From the NCBI RefSeq assembly GCF_900116415.1, contig NZ_FPAP01000004.1, positions 124,001 to 188,000 of the forward strand: 64,000 nt of DNA, read 5' to 3'. Source of the stretch: Chryseobacterium formosense (GTDB taxonomy: Bacteria; Bacteroidota; Bacteroidia; Flavobacteriales; Weeksellaceae). Below are positions 25,215-34,814 of the stretch, piece by piece. The translations under genes and the position numbers were made by a program. The notes below the pieces were generated by a model. That model was not told where the DNA came from, did not search any database, and worked only from the letters and a program-made list of their open reading frames with translations. Positions within the stretch are counted from its first letter, which is position 1, and the number at the start of each line of letters is the position of its first letter.

Positions 25215-25868
25215 TTATAATTCTTTTATGCGCTCGATTTTGTCTGAAGCAGCTAAACCATTCGGATTACATCCAGGCTCACTTTCCGGAACCTTGAGAT
25301 TTTTTTTAGCGTAAAACTCTTCCCAGAAAGCATTGGTTTTTCCTGTTTTCGGATCTATAAAAGTCATGGGCTCCAACTTAAAGATATGATTCTTTCTAAA
25401 GGCTCTTTCGATATAATCTGAACAGTAATAAGAATTCTCATCCAAAATATAATTGAAATTGTAAGGCTTACCCAACATTGAGTTTGCTGTATCTATAGCT
25501 TCAGGAATATTATTCTGAAATTCAGGTTTTAAACGATACACCACAACTTTTTGTCCGTCATCGGATTGGTCTTTTAAAAAATCTTTTAGATTCTGCTTTT
25601 GAGAGCCTCCTTTTGGAGCAGCATGAAGAACAAAAGTTCCATTTTTATCTTTCTGCAAAATCCCGATGTGATCAAATGAAGCTTTTTTTTGCTTTTGAGT
25701 GACATTATTAATCGCTCCCGACAACCCTGATTCTTTAGCGGTGACAAAAAGTAAATCTCCGTTTTTTAAACCCGATGAAACCGAACTTCTGCATCCTGAA
25801 AGTAAAATCAGAAAACCAAGAATTAAAAATGAACTGAAAAAATTATTTCTTCTTAAAATTGCTTTCAT
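25215..25868 (-). CDS. YiiX/YebB-like papain-fold lipoprotein (C92 type)
   Basis: About 217 residues from ATG 25868. The signal ends in a lipobox (LILLSGC), so the protein is probably a lipoprotein. The permuted NlpC/P60-like core has His in SFDHIGIL and, later in the chain, Cys in SYYCSDYIERAF, the reversed order that marks the YiiX/YebB (C92) group of amidases or peptidases. Substrate unknown, possibly acyl or peptide bonds in the envelope. Its start overlaps the 3' end of the DUF1801 gene, and the ATG at 25868 is preferred over 25886 because the signal peptide fits better. Confidence 0.8.
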   Translation of the reverse strand: MKAILRRNNFFSSFLILGFLILLSGCRSSVSSGLKNGDLLFVTAKESGLSGAINNVTQKQKKASFDHIGILQKDKNGTFVLHAAPKGGSQKQNLKDFLKDQSDDGQKVVVYRLKPEFQNNIPEAIDTANSMLGKPYNFNYILDENSYYCSDYIERAFRKNHIFKLEPMTFIDPKTGKTNAFWEEFYAKKNLKVPESEPGCNPNGLAASDKIERIKEL

Positions 25869-26301
25869 AAATAGAGATCCATTCATCGACAGTCATTTTC
25901 TTACTTAATTCAGCAATCAGTTCAAAGGGAATATCATCCATTTTTTTGAAGCGGACACACGATTTACCCATATCCAGTTTTCTTTTTGAATGCTTTGGAA
26001 ATTCAGCCACAAACCAGTCTAAAAGCTCCGGTTTTGCATACATTCCCATGTGATACAGCGCAATAAAGTTTTTCTGAGAAGCCAGGCTCATAAAAGGGAG
26101 TGCAGAGCCCGGAGAACAATGATAACCTTCCGGGTACGATTCTAAAGGAACTTGCCACCCAACCATTCCGTAACTTATACCTTGCTCAAAGCCTTCCGGT
26201 AAATTTTCCGTAATCGCACTAAACATTTTTTTAAAAACTTCCTGTCTTTCTTCAGGAATTTGCGAGATATAATCTTCTGCTGATGTTGCCGGAATCTGCA
26301 T
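25843..26301 (-). CDS. DUF1801 domain protein
   Basis: A 152-residue cytosolic protein. PATSAEDYISQIPEERQEVF at the N terminus, ISYGMVGWQVP and MGKSCVRFKK are typical of DUF1801 (YdhG-like) proteins of the iron-chaperone-like fold. Function unsettled. The gene overlaps the following C92 lipoprotein gene by 26 bases, so the two are likely co-transcribed. Confidence 0.85.
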   Translation of the reverse strand: MQIPATSAEDYISQIPEERQEVFKKMFSAITENLPEGFEQGISYGMVGWQVPLESYPEGYHCSPGSALPFMSLASQKNFIALYHMGMYAKPELLDWFVAEFPKHSKRKLDMGKSCVRFKKMDDIPFELIAELSKKMTVDEWISIYESNFKKK

Positions 26302-26324
26302 TGTTTTAATTTTTTAACAAATTT

Positions 26325-26358
26325 AAAAAAAACAGCCTTACAAAAAGATGTAAGGCTG
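26325..26358 (-). terminator. Terminator of the T9SS cargo gene
   Basis: CAGCCTTACA (26333-26342) pairs perfectly with TGTAAGGCTG (26349-26358). A run of T follows on the minus strand. Confidence 0.9.
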
Positions 26359-26384
26359 CTTAAAAAAAATAATTCAAAAATAGT

Positions 26385-28886
26385 TTACTTTTTGATGGCT
26401 TTCACGGTATTTTGAGAACCGTCTTTGAAATACAATGTAATCAAATACAGTCCAGAATTCAATGAGCTTAAATTGATTTCCTTGGTAGGATTTTCAATAA
26501 CTTTGAGTGTTCTTCCTGCCACATCATTTACTTTAACAGTTTTCACATTTTCTGTTTCAGAAATGAATAGTACATTGTTGAACGGGTTAGGATAGATTGA
26601 AAGTTTCTTTTTAGCAGGAGCTTCAGAAGTACTTAATGAGTTTTTAGGTTCCCAAGTCACATCGTCCCAGTAATAAGATTTTGAGTCTGACGTATTTTTT
26701 ACTGCCAATCTAGCATTTGCCGGAACTGTAGTTGGTATGTCCACAGTATATTCAGCCCCTGAAGCATAGCTTGTATTAGCGATACTTAAAGTCTCAATAT
26801 TTACAAATGTTGCAGCGTCTGTTGAGCTAGTTACATATCCTACATTTAAACTTCCTGTAGCAGAAGAAACTCTTGCTTTTATTTTTAATCTGTGCGTTCC
26901 AGCATTAATATTGGTAAATTCAGGAAGCACAACAATGGTAGGATTTTGTGACGAAGTGCTATACTGATAAAGATTTCTGATCCCTGAAGCTGGCGTTGTA
27001 GAACTGATTTGCTGAGTTCCATTTGTTGTTATAATTCTTGCCCAACAATCCGGAACAATACTTACTGAAGAACCATAAGATTCCAAATCTTCAAATAAAG
27101 AAGGTGTTGGTGCACAAGTTGTCTTGAAAGCAACCTGATACGTCCACTCACTCTTATTTGTTGTACTACATACAGAACGTAGCCATAAATTATAAGTATG
27201 GTTAGGATTTAATCCTGAAATTGTACCTGAAACAGCGCTTGCTGCAAAAGTACCACTAGCTGGTGTTGTAGAAGTAGGAGCTACTGTACTTACAGGTGAA
27301 TAATAATACTCATATCCGCTTGCTGCACCGGTTGAAGGAGCTGTCCACGCTATATCCACTGTATTGGCAGTTGCATTTGATATCGAAACATTTGAAGGAT
27401 GTACACAAGATGGGATTGCTTCCCATTTTACATCATCATAATAATAGCTCTTCCCGTCTGCAGTATTTCTAATCGCTAATCGTGCAGTTGCAGGTATTGA
27501 AGTTGGTACTGCTACAAAATATTCAGAGCCATAATTTACATTCGTGACATTCAAAGCTTGAATAAGAGTGAATGTAGATGCATCTGCAGGATTTGTAACA
27601 TATCCAACATTAAGAGTTCCAGGAGCAGTACTTACTCTAGCTTTAAGTCTAAGCCAATGAGTTCCTGCATTAATGTTATTGAATTCAGGTAAAACAGCAA
27701 CAGAAGTACTTTGTGATGTCGTACTGTACTGGTATATATTTCTTGTCCCTGAAGCAGGTGTTGTTGCAGAAATTGTTAACGAACCTGTACTTCCTACAAG
27801 TCTTACCCAACAATCAGGTAAAGTTGTTCCTGTAGCATAAGAATCAAAATTCTCAGTCATAGATGTCACTGCACCACAAGCTGTTTTAAAAGTTCCCGAG
27901 AAAGACCATGTACTTTGAGATGTTGCACCTCCACAGTTTGCTCTAACCCAATAATAATAGGTTGTATTTGCATTTAAGCTCGGAATTGTTGTCGAAGTCC
28001 CAGTAATTGAAGTTAAAATAGGAGCCGTTGTACTTGTCGGAGCTGTGTTTGTTGTACTATAATAAATATCATAATTTGTTGCTGTTGTTCCGGTAACAGG
28101 TGTCCAAGAAACCGCTGCCGAATTATTCGTAACTGTGCCAACAGCATTTAAAGTAGGAGCGGCGCAAGTAGAATATGCATCAACAGAGAAAGCAAAAACA
28201 TTCGTATGACCTTGAGCTGTTGATGTTTTTGTAACAGTAACACTTTGAATTAGTTTAGCCTGATTCGCAGGATCAAGAGTTATTAAACTCTGATAAAGTC
28301 GTGGATTTGTTCCATTTCCGGATTCTAAGGCATTGGTATCTCTATTGATTCTTCCAAACCCCTGAATTGCAAATCCAGTCGCATCATACCAATCCGAAAC
28401 TGCCACTCCTGTAAAAGTTTGCGAAGTATTGTCTGTAAAATTTACAACAACAGAAACTGTTGAAGCACCACTACCACTCGTAGCAAGCATATATAGCCTG
28501 AAAGCTGCTTTTGGCGTTGTGAAGACAATTGTTCCGGTAGCATTTTGAGTAGAAAGTTTAAGTGAATTATTAGAACTATAATTCGCCAAAACGTAGCTTA
28601 AACCAGGTGTTGATGCTACTACGCTATTTACAATCCCATTGGCTGGAAGACCATAAGTAAGAGCAGGGCTGGTTGTTGTTGCTGAAAAATCCTGAGAAAC
28701 AAAAGCATAAGAAACTCCATCAACGTCTGTGGTTGTAGAAGTTGTAGCAGAACCTACTCCATTAGCAATCACATCTGAGTTAAGACCTGATTGAATTGGC
28801 ATGGTTTGAAAATTTTGTGCAATTGCAAGCGAACTGGTAAGAATGCCCAGTACACCCAGCAACAGAGCTGGTTGATTTCTTTTCAT
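26385..28886 (-). CDS. Large secreted protein with two FN3 / adhesin-like units and a T9SS sorting domain
   Basis: An 833-residue protein with signal peptide (about 1-23). The N-terminal part (about 25-238) is a beta-rich domain I do not recognise. Two parallel units follow: FN3 (about 240-335) with an adhesin/MAM-like domain (about 340-488), then FN3 (about 490-590) with a second adhesin-like domain (about 594-745). Shared phrases such as TPASG-RN-YQYST-SQ and LPEF-NINAGTH show internal duplication. The C terminus (about 755-833; LSIYPNPFNN, GLYLITLYF, KAIKK) is a type A T9SS sorting signal, so it is exported through T9SS and probably surface-bound. Likely an adhesin or carbohydrate/protein-binding protein. 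It has its own terminator. Confidence 0.88.
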   Translation of the reverse strand: MKRNQPALLLGVLGILTSSLAIAQNFQTMPIQSGLNSDVIANGVGSATTSTTTDVDGVSYAFVSQDFSATTTSPALTYGLPANGIVNSVVASTPGLSYVLANYSSNNSLKLSTQNATGTIVFTTPKAAFRLYMLATSGSGASTVSVVVNFTDNTSQTFTGVAVSDWYDATGFAIQGFGRINRDTNALESGNGTNPRLYQSLITLDPANQAKLIQSVTVTKTSTAQGHTNVFAFSVDAYSTCAAPTLNAVGTVTNNSAAVSWTPVTGTTATNYDIYYSTTNTAPTSTTAPILTSITGTSTTIPSLNANTTYYYWVRANCGGATSQSTWSFSGTFKTACGAVTSMTENFDSYATGTTLPDCWVRLVGSTGSLTISATTPASGTRNIYQYSTTSQSTSVAVLPEFNNINAGTHWLRLKARVSTAPGTLNVGYVTNPADASTFTLIQALNVTNVNYGSEYFVAVPTSIPATARLAIRNTADGKSYYYDDVKWEAIPSCVHPSNVSISNATANTVDIAWTAPSTGAASGYEYYYSPVSTVAPTSTTPASGTFAASAVSGTISGLNPNHTYNLWLRSVCSTTNKSEWTYQVAFKTTCAPTPSLFEDLESYGSSVSIVPDCWARIITTNGTQQISSTTPASGIRNLYQYSTSSQNPTIVVLPEFTNINAGTHRLKIKARVSSATGSLNVGYVTSSTDAATFVNIETLSIANTSYASGAEYTVDIPTTVPANARLAVKNTSDSKSYYWDDVTWEPKNSLSTSEAPAKKKLSIYPNPFNNVLFISETENVKTVKVNDVAGRTLKVIENPTKEINLSSLNSGLYLITLYFKDGSQNTVKAIKK

Positions 28887-29122
28887 ATTTTTTTTTATTA
28901 GTTCGTCGTAAAACTAAGAATTAATTCCAAATCAGCAATATTATTTTTTAATTATTTTTAATAATATTTAGATATTAACAAAATATACCCAAAGCAAAAA
29001 CGATTACACAAATAAAAATAAACATATTTCACAAATATTAACACGAATATAACAATTAAAATGCTTTACATAATAAGTTAACATCTTATGCCGTGTTTAT
29101 ATTCAGAGCCGAAATATTTTGT

Positions 29123-29130
29123 TATTTTTG
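29123..29130 (+). promoter_or_regulatory. TAnnTTTG promoter box of the aminotransferase gene
   Basis: TATTTTTG, 20 bases before ATG 29151. The upstream -33 element is not clear. Confidence 0.5.
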
Positions 29131-29150
29131 TGCATACAAATTTTTAGACA

Positions 29151-30356
29151 ATGCCAAACATTTCAAACAGAGCGCAGCAGATGCCGCCTTCACCGGTAAG
29201 AAAACTGGTTCCTTTTGCCCTTCAGGCTAAACAAAGAGGTACAAAAGTGTATCACTTAAATATCGGCCAGCCGGACATAGAAACTCCTGAAACAGCTCTT
29301 AATGCTTTAAAAAACATTGATTTAAAAGTTTTGGAATATGCTCTTTCTGAAGGTAACATCGAATACAGAAAAGCATTAACAGAATATTATCACTCATTAG
29401 ATTTTACAGATCTTACTCCGGATCATTTCATTGTAACAAATGGTGGATCAGAAGCATTAAATTTTGCGATTTCGACACTTTGTGATGACGAAGATGAGGT
29501 CATTATTCCTGAACCGTATTATGCCAATTATAACGGATTCACAAGTACGTTTAATGTAAAAGTAGTTGCCATTCCGTCATCAATCGACACTGGTTTTGCA
29601 CTTCCTCCGATTGAAGAATTTGAGAAAAAAATCACTGCAAAAACAAGAGCAATCGTTATCTGTAATCCTGGAAATCCTACAGGGTATCTTTACACCCGTG
29701 AAGAACTTCAGAAATTAGCAGAAATTGCTTTAAAATATGACATTGTTGTCATTTCGGACGAAGTTTACAGAGAATATGTATACGATGGAAAACAACAGGT
29801 TTCTATGCTTGCTTTCCCTGAATTGGCTGAAAACTGCATCATCATCGATTCTGAATCTAAACGCTACTCGATGTGTGGGGTAAGAATCGGATGCTTGATT
29901 ACCAGATCTAAAAAAATTCGTGACGCAGCCATGCTGTTCGCTCAGGCTAGATTAAGCCCTGTTTTGTTGGGACAAATCGCTGCAACTGCTGCTCATCAGA
30001 ATGACGGAGCGTACATCAGAGCCGTAAGAGAAGAATATACGCACCGAAGAAATGTTTTGGTTGACTTACTGAATTCTATTCCGGGAGTAATTTGCCCTAA
30101 ACCAAAAGGTGCTTTTTATTGTGTTGCTGAACTTCCGGTAGACGACACCGAAAAATTTGCTCAATGGCTTCTTGAAAAATATACTTTAAACAACGAAACC
30201 ATTATGGTTGCACCTGCAGGAGGATTTTACAGCGATCCTGAATTAGGAAAGAAGCAGGTAAGAATTGCTTATGTTTTGAAAGAAGAAGATTTGAGAAAAA
30301 GTGCAGAAATCTTAAGGAATGCACTTGAAAAATACAGATTAGAGTTTAATCTTTAA
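29151..30356 (+). CDS. PLP-dependent class I/II aminotransferase
   Basis: A 401-residue fold-type I enzyme. The PLP Lys lies in SESKRYSMCGVRIG (about 237-250), with the usual NPGNPTGY (about 172-179), SDEVYREYVY, and the C-terminal Arg in KKQVRIAY. It resembles aspartate/aromatic aminotransferases of the AspC/PatA group, but exact amino-acid specificity cannot be read. Start ATG 29151. A small lipoprotein gene follows after 9 bases, then murB. Confidence 0.9.
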   Translation: MPNISNRAQQMPPSPVRKLVPFALQAKQRGTKVYHLNIGQPDIETPETALNALKNIDLKVLEYALSEGNIEYRKALTEYYHSLDFTDLTPDHFIVTNGGSEALNFAISTLCDDEDEVIIPEPYYANYNGFTSTFNVKVVAIPSSIDTGFALPPIEEFEKKITAKTRAIVICNPGNPTGYLYTREELQKLAEIALKYDIVVISDEVYREYVYDGKQQVSMLAFPELAENCIIIDSESKRYSMCGVRIGCLITRSKKIRDAAMLFAQARLSPVLLGQIAATAAHQNDGAYIRAVREEYTHRRNVLVDLLNSIPGVICPKPKGAFYCVAELPVDDTEKFAQWLLEKYTLNNETIMVAPAGGFYSDPELGKKQVRIAYVLKEEDLRKSAEILRNALEKYRLEFNL

Positions 30357-30365
30357 TAGAGAATA

Positions 30366-30845
30366 ATGTCAGCAGTAAAAATAAATTATTTGAAAATATT
30401 GTTTTCAACATTTTTACTGCTGATCTTTTTTTCGTGCAGTAAAGAATCCACAGATAAAACCTCGGATTCTAAAAAAGAAGAAATCACTTTTATAGGATCA
30501 TCTAATGTAGGTGGACAACTCGGATACTACAGGATCATTAAAGTCACTAAAGATTCCATTCATTTCGAAAGCGGACAAACCGTTAATAATAAGCACAAGG
30601 AATGGCATTCAGCCATAAAACCCGAAACGTGGAAAAAACTGGTTTCTTCTTTTAAAATTAAAAACTTAGACCATATCGAAAGTTCGCCAAGCATTCAGGC
30701 GATTGACGGAATTGATGAGAGTTTTCAGATCAAAACAACCAAAAAATCTCATGTTTATGTCAATTCTCATAACGATATTCACTACAATCAGTTCAGCCGT
30801 TTCAAACAGGAACTTTTAAAAATCATTCCTCAGGAATATCAATAG
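30366..30845 (+). CDS. Hypothetical lipoprotein
   Basis: A 159-residue protein with a lipoprotein signal (LLLIFFSCS) placing the lipidated Cys near residue 24. The mature part is about 135 residues, charged and beta-rich (EITFIGSSNVGGQLGYYRI, EWHSAIKPETW). No catalytic motif is seen and I do not recognise the family with confidence. It lies between an aminotransferase and murB on the same strand with short gaps, so it is probably carried on the same transcript. Confidence 0.7.
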   Translation: MSAVKINYLKILFSTFLLLIFFSCSKESTDKTSDSKKEEITFIGSSNVGGQLGYYRIIKVTKDSIHFESGQTVNNKHKEWHSAIKPETWKKLVSSFKIKNLDHIESSPSIQAIDGIDESFQIKTTKKSHVYVNSHNDIHYNQFSRFKQELLKIIPQEYQ

Positions 30846-30886
30846 AAAGTTCATTTTCAATTAATTCTAAAACATTACAAGATCAA

Positions 30887-31900
30887 ATGCAGGAAAATTT
30901 CTCCTTAAAACCTTTTAATACTTTTGGTGTAGAAGCCAAAGCAAAATATTTCATTGAGGTAAATTCTGTTGACGAATTAATTGAAACACTCAAACACGCC
31001 CACTCTCAAACTCTCCCACTTCTATTCTTAGGAGGCGGAAGCAATATTTTACTGACCAAAGATTTTGACGGTTTAGCAATTAAACTGAATTTAAAAGGAA
31101 TTTCTGAAAAAGCCCTCAATGAAAATGAAGTTTTAGTTACTGCAAAAGCGGGCGAAAACTGGCACGAATTCGTCATGTCCTGCTTAAACAAAAACTACGG
31201 CGGATTAGAAAATCTTTCCCTGATTCCGGGAAATGTGGGGACTTCACCGATGCAGAATGTCGGAGCATACGGAACAGAAATCAAAGATATTTTTGTGGAT
31301 TGTAAAGTTTTGAATCTTGAAACGCTTGAAATTGAAACTTTTAATCTTGAAAAATGCAGATTTGGGTACAGAGATTCTATTTTTAAGCAGAAAGGAAAAG
31401 GAAAATATGTGATTCTGGAAGTTAGTTTTAAATTAACATCTAAAATTCATTCCATTAAAACGGAATATGGCGCTATAAAATCCGAGCTAGAAAATTTAGG
31501 AATTACCAATCCTACCATTCAGGACATTTCGAAAGCGGTTATTAACATCAGACAAAGCAAACTTCCTGATCCTAAAGAAATCGGCAATGCAGGAAGCTTT
31601 TTTAAAAATCCTACAATTCCTTTAGCTCATTTTGAAAATCTAAAAGAACAGTTTCCCAATATACAAGGATATCCGAATGAAAATTTTGTAAAAGTTCCTG
31701 CAGGATGGCTGATCGAACAGTGCGGCTGGAAAGGCAAACAGATCGGAAATGTTGCCTCTCACAAACTTCAGTCTTTAGTGATCATCAACGCTACAGGAAA
31801 TGCAACCGGTAAAGAAATTTTTGATTTCTCAACTTTAATTATTGATTCTGTAAAAGAAAAATTCGGGATTGAACTGGACAGAGAAGTGAATATTCTTTAA
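30887..31900 (+). CDS. murB: UDP-N-acetylenolpyruvoylglucosamine reductase
   Basis: A 337-residue flavoenzyme reducing enolpyruvyl-UDP-GlcNAc to UDP-MurNAc, the step after MurA. FAD-binding LGGGSNILL (about 47-55), PGNVGTSPMQNVGAYG (about 115-130), YRDSIFK with the catalytic Ser region, and NAGSFFKNP are all present. The length and C-terminal part fit the E. coli-like type I MurB. Residues near HAHSQTLPLL derive from repeat-like CTCAAACTCTC DNA. Start ATG 30887; it is probably co-transcribed with the two genes before it. Confidence 0.95.
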   Translation: MQENFSLKPFNTFGVEAKAKYFIEVNSVDELIETLKHAHSQTLPLLFLGGGSNILLTKDFDGLAIKLNLKGISEKALNENEVLVTAKAGENWHEFVMSCLNKNYGGLENLSLIPGNVGTSPMQNVGAYGTEIKDIFVDCKVLNLETLEIETFNLEKCRFGYRDSIFKQKGKGKYVILEVSFKLTSKIHSIKTEYGAIKSELENLGITNPTIQDISKAVINIRQSKLPDPKEIGNAGSFFKNPTIPLAHFENLKEQFPNIQGYPNENFVKVPAGWLIEQCGWKGKQIGNVASHKLQSLVIINATGNATGKEIFDFSTLIIDSVKEKFGIELDREVNIL

Positions 31901-31964
31901 CAAAAAAAACTTCAATACCCATCTTCTGACATTTGTCATTTATTTTAATTCATTCTAAATAAAC

Positions 31965-31995
31965 TTTGTTTCTGTAAATATAATTGTTATTTTTG
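31965..31995 (+). promoter_or_regulatory. Consensus promoter of the TonB-DUF4876-DUF6850-peroxidase cluster
   Basis: TTTG at 31965-31968, a 19-base spacer, then TATTTTTG at 31988-31995, an exact match to the Bacteroidota TTTG-N19-TAnnTTTG pattern. ATG 32027 follows after about 31 bases. Confidence 0.7.
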
Positions 31996-32026
31996 CGGTC
32001 GCTTTGCTTTTAGAACAACTAAAATA

Positions 32027-34786
32027 ATGATGATCAGGCTATTAACTTTCGTAATACTATTTTTCTTCGGCTCCCAACTCTTATTTGCTCAAAATGAGAG
32101 ATTACAATTAAGCTTAACTATTTCCGGAGACAATCAGCAAAAATTAAAAAATGTATCCGTAAAAAGTTCTGAAAAAACTACAGTTACAGACGAAAACGGA
32201 AATGCTACCCTTTTATTAAACAAAGGAAAACATCATCTTAAAATATATCATTCTAATTATCAGGAAAAAGAAGTTGATATTACACTCAGCAGTTCCACAA
32301 GCTTAAATTTTCAGCTACAACCCATTAATCAGCTTGAAGAATTGGTCATGTTTTCGAAAGAAGACAAAGGTTTAACGACAAAATCGGTTATCGACAGAAA
32401 AGCAATGGAGCATTTGCAGCCATCCAGCTTAACCGATCTGATGGAACTTTTACCCGGTGGATTGGCAAAAACTCCCGATCTAACCGTCAACAACAGACCA
32501 ATGCTTCGTGAAAACAGAGGAGGACTTTCTTACAAAACCGATGATTATAATACTTCTGCTTTAGGAACTCAGTTTATGATTGACGGAAATGTGATCAACT
32601 CTAATGCAGATATGCAGGTTTCATTGGACAACAGACAGTTTGGTGAAGGACCAATGGCTAGAGAAACTGCAACCACGGGTGTTGATATGAGAACAATTTC
32701 TACAAACGACATCGAAAAAGTAGAAATTATCCGAGGTATCCCGTCTGCATCTTACGGTGATCTTACCTCCGGAGTGATAAAAATCGAAAGAAAAATTGGC
32801 GAATCTCCTTTACAGGCGAGATTTAAAGCAGATGGCTTCAGCAAGCAATATTATGTTGGAAAAGGTTTTAAAATTAATGATAACTGGCAAATCAGTGCAG
32901 GTGCAGATTTTTTAGATTCAAAAGCAGATCCGACTGACGATTTTGAGAACTATCAGAGAATGACCGCATCCATCCGTTCAAAAAAGGAAGGAAATCTGTG
33001 GTCTAATCCTTTGGAATGGCGCTCCAATATTGATTTTTCGAGCAATATAGATTCACAGAAAAACGATCCAGATAACGGAGCTCCCGAAATCGACAAATAC
33101 AAGCAGACGAGAAACAGAATCAGTTTTACAAATAACTTCTTATACAGCTTAAACGAATCTTCGGTTTTCAACAAAATTATTTTAAACACAGCGATCAGAC
33201 AGGGATTTGAAAAAATCGATCAGACCAAACTCGTACAGTTATCCGGACCAAGATCTTTTTCATTGGCTACTGAACAGGGCGAAAATGTTGGTGTTTTTCC
33301 GGTTCTTCGTTACATCAGTGATTATTCAACGGAAGGAAAACCTTTAGATATTACAGCAATGCTTCAGGCGACGGGTACAAGAAATACTTTCGGAGTTTCG
33401 CATCAATATGAAGCAGGTTTAGACTGGAGATATTCTAAAAACAACGGCAGAGGTTTAATTTACGATATGAATTCGCCTTACACAGCAGATTTAAGCAATT
33501 CAAGACCAAGACCTTTCAACGACATTCCGGCTTCCAATTTACTGGCTGCGTTTTTGGGAGACCAGATGAGCTACGAGATTAATCAGCATAAATTTACATT
33601 ATACACTGGTTTGAGATTTTCAAAGCAATTGGGAATTGATAATTCTTATGCCATCAGCAAAAAAGTTTTTGTGGAACCAAGATTAAATTTGCAATATAAT
33701 CTTCCCCACCTGATCATCAACAATTCTCCTTTAAAAACTGATATTACTTTAGGATACGGACAGTTTTATAAACAACCAACACTTTTAATGCTTTATCCGA
33801 ACAGAGAATATTGGGATTACACACAGCTGAATTATTATCATAATGATGCACAATATCGTTATGTAAATTTCATGACGTATGTACAGAATGTTGAAAATAA
33901 AAACCTTGAAGCGGCTAAAAGCATCAAAAAGGAATTAAGACTAGATCTGTCATATAAGAATCATAACCTTTTCATTACTGTTTTCCAGGAAGATATGACA
34001 AATGGTTTCCGTCCTATGAAACACACTGTTCTTCATACTTTCAAACAATACGATGCTTCTCAGGTAGACCTTTCACAATGGAATAACGGACCAAATCTGG
34101 CGAATACTCCCTACATCGACAGAAAAACAAATGCTGAATATCTAATGACCGAAAACGGAAGTAGCACCATTAAAAACGGTATCGAATTCGGGTATACTTC
34201 CCCACGTTTTAAGGCAATCAATACAAGATTTACTTTGAGTGGAGCTTATTTTAAAACACAACTGAGAAATTCAGTTCCTGTGGTAGAAAAACCGAATGCA
34301 TCAATCGGTCCCGATGGATTTCCTTATTATGGAATTTATCAAAATGATTTAGGCTATGTAAATTCTAATATGAATTACAACCTTTTCATCGATACTTATA
34401 TTCCTAAAATGGATCTGACGATTTCTGCATCATTCCAGGGCAGCTTTTTCGACTATAACAGAAATGACAAAAGAATTGCAGAACCTATCTCTTATTACGG
34501 AATCGACGGAATTGTACATCCTTTTACCGAAGCAGATAAAACAGATACATACAAACAGTGGCTCGTAAGAAACGTTTCAGTAACAGATAACCTACCTACA
34601 GAATATACTTTCACTTTTGCAGCCAACCTGAAAGTTACAAAGAGTATCTACAAAGACATCAAAACATCCATGTTTGTGACAAGGATCTTTAATTATAGTG
34701 CGCCTTACTATTTCAACAATTTACTGATTGAAAGAAAAGCAGCCAACAGACCTTATTTCGGGATGGAATTAACCTACAATTTTTAA
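32027..34786 (+). CDS. TonB-dependent receptor with carboxypeptidase-regulatory-like domain
   Basis: A 919-residue outer-membrane receptor. Signal peptide about 1-21 (ending LLFAQ), a CarboxypepD_reg-like sandwich about 28-105, then a plug about 115-245 (SVIDRKAMEHLQPSSLTDLM; STNDIEKVEIIRGIPSASYG), and a 22-strand-type barrel ending with Phe (MELTYNF). It lacks the SusC signatures and has no SusD partner. It is first of four plus-strand genes with a DUF4876 lipoprotein, a DUF6850 barrel and a di-haem peroxidase. The substrate is unknown; a metal chelate or a small redox-active ligand is inference. Confidence 0.92.
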   Translation: MMIRLLTFVILFFFGSQLLFAQNERLQLSLTISGDNQQKLKNVSVKSSEKTTVTDENGNATLLLNKGKHHLKIYHSNYQEKEVDITLSSSTSLNFQLQPINQLEELVMFSKEDKGLTTKSVIDRKAMEHLQPSSLTDLMELLPGGLAKTPDLTVNNRPMLRENRGGLSYKTDDYNTSALGTQFMIDGNVINSNADMQVSLDNRQFGEGPMARETATTGVDMRTISTNDIEKVEIIRGIPSASYGDLTSGVIKIERKIGESPLQARFKADGFSKQYYVGKGFKINDNWQISAGADFLDSKADPTDDFENYQRMTASIRSKKEGNLWSNPLEWRSNIDFSSNIDSQKNDPDNGAPEIDKYKQTRNRISFTNNFLYSLNESSVFNKIILNTAIRQGFEKIDQTKLVQLSGPRSFSLATEQGENVGVFPVLRYISDYSTEGKPLDITAMLQATGTRNTFGVSHQYEAGLDWRYSKNNGRGLIYDMNSPYTADLSNSRPRPFNDIPASNLLAAFLGDQMSYEINQHKFTLYTGLRFSKQLGIDNSYAISKKVFVEPRLNLQYNLPHLIINNSPLKTDITLGYGQFYKQPTLLMLYPNREYWDYTQLNYYHNDAQYRYVNFMTYVQNVENKNLEAAKSIKKELRLDLSYKNHNLFITVFQEDMTNGFRPMKHTVLHTFKQYDASQVDLSQWNNGPNLANTPYIDRKTNAEYLMTENGSSTIKNGIEFGYTSPRFKAINTRFTLSGAYFKTQLRNSVPVVEKPNASIGPDGFPYYGIYQNDLGYVNSNMNYNLFIDTYIPKMDLTISASFQGSFFDYNRNDKRIAEPISYYGIDGIVHPFTEADKTDTYKQWLVRNVSVTDNLPTEYTFTFAANLKVTKSIYKDIKTSMFVTRIFNYSAPYYFNNLLIERKAANRPYFGMELTYNF

Positions 34787-34814
34787 TAAAAAAAAATAAT
34801 TAAATAAAATCAAC

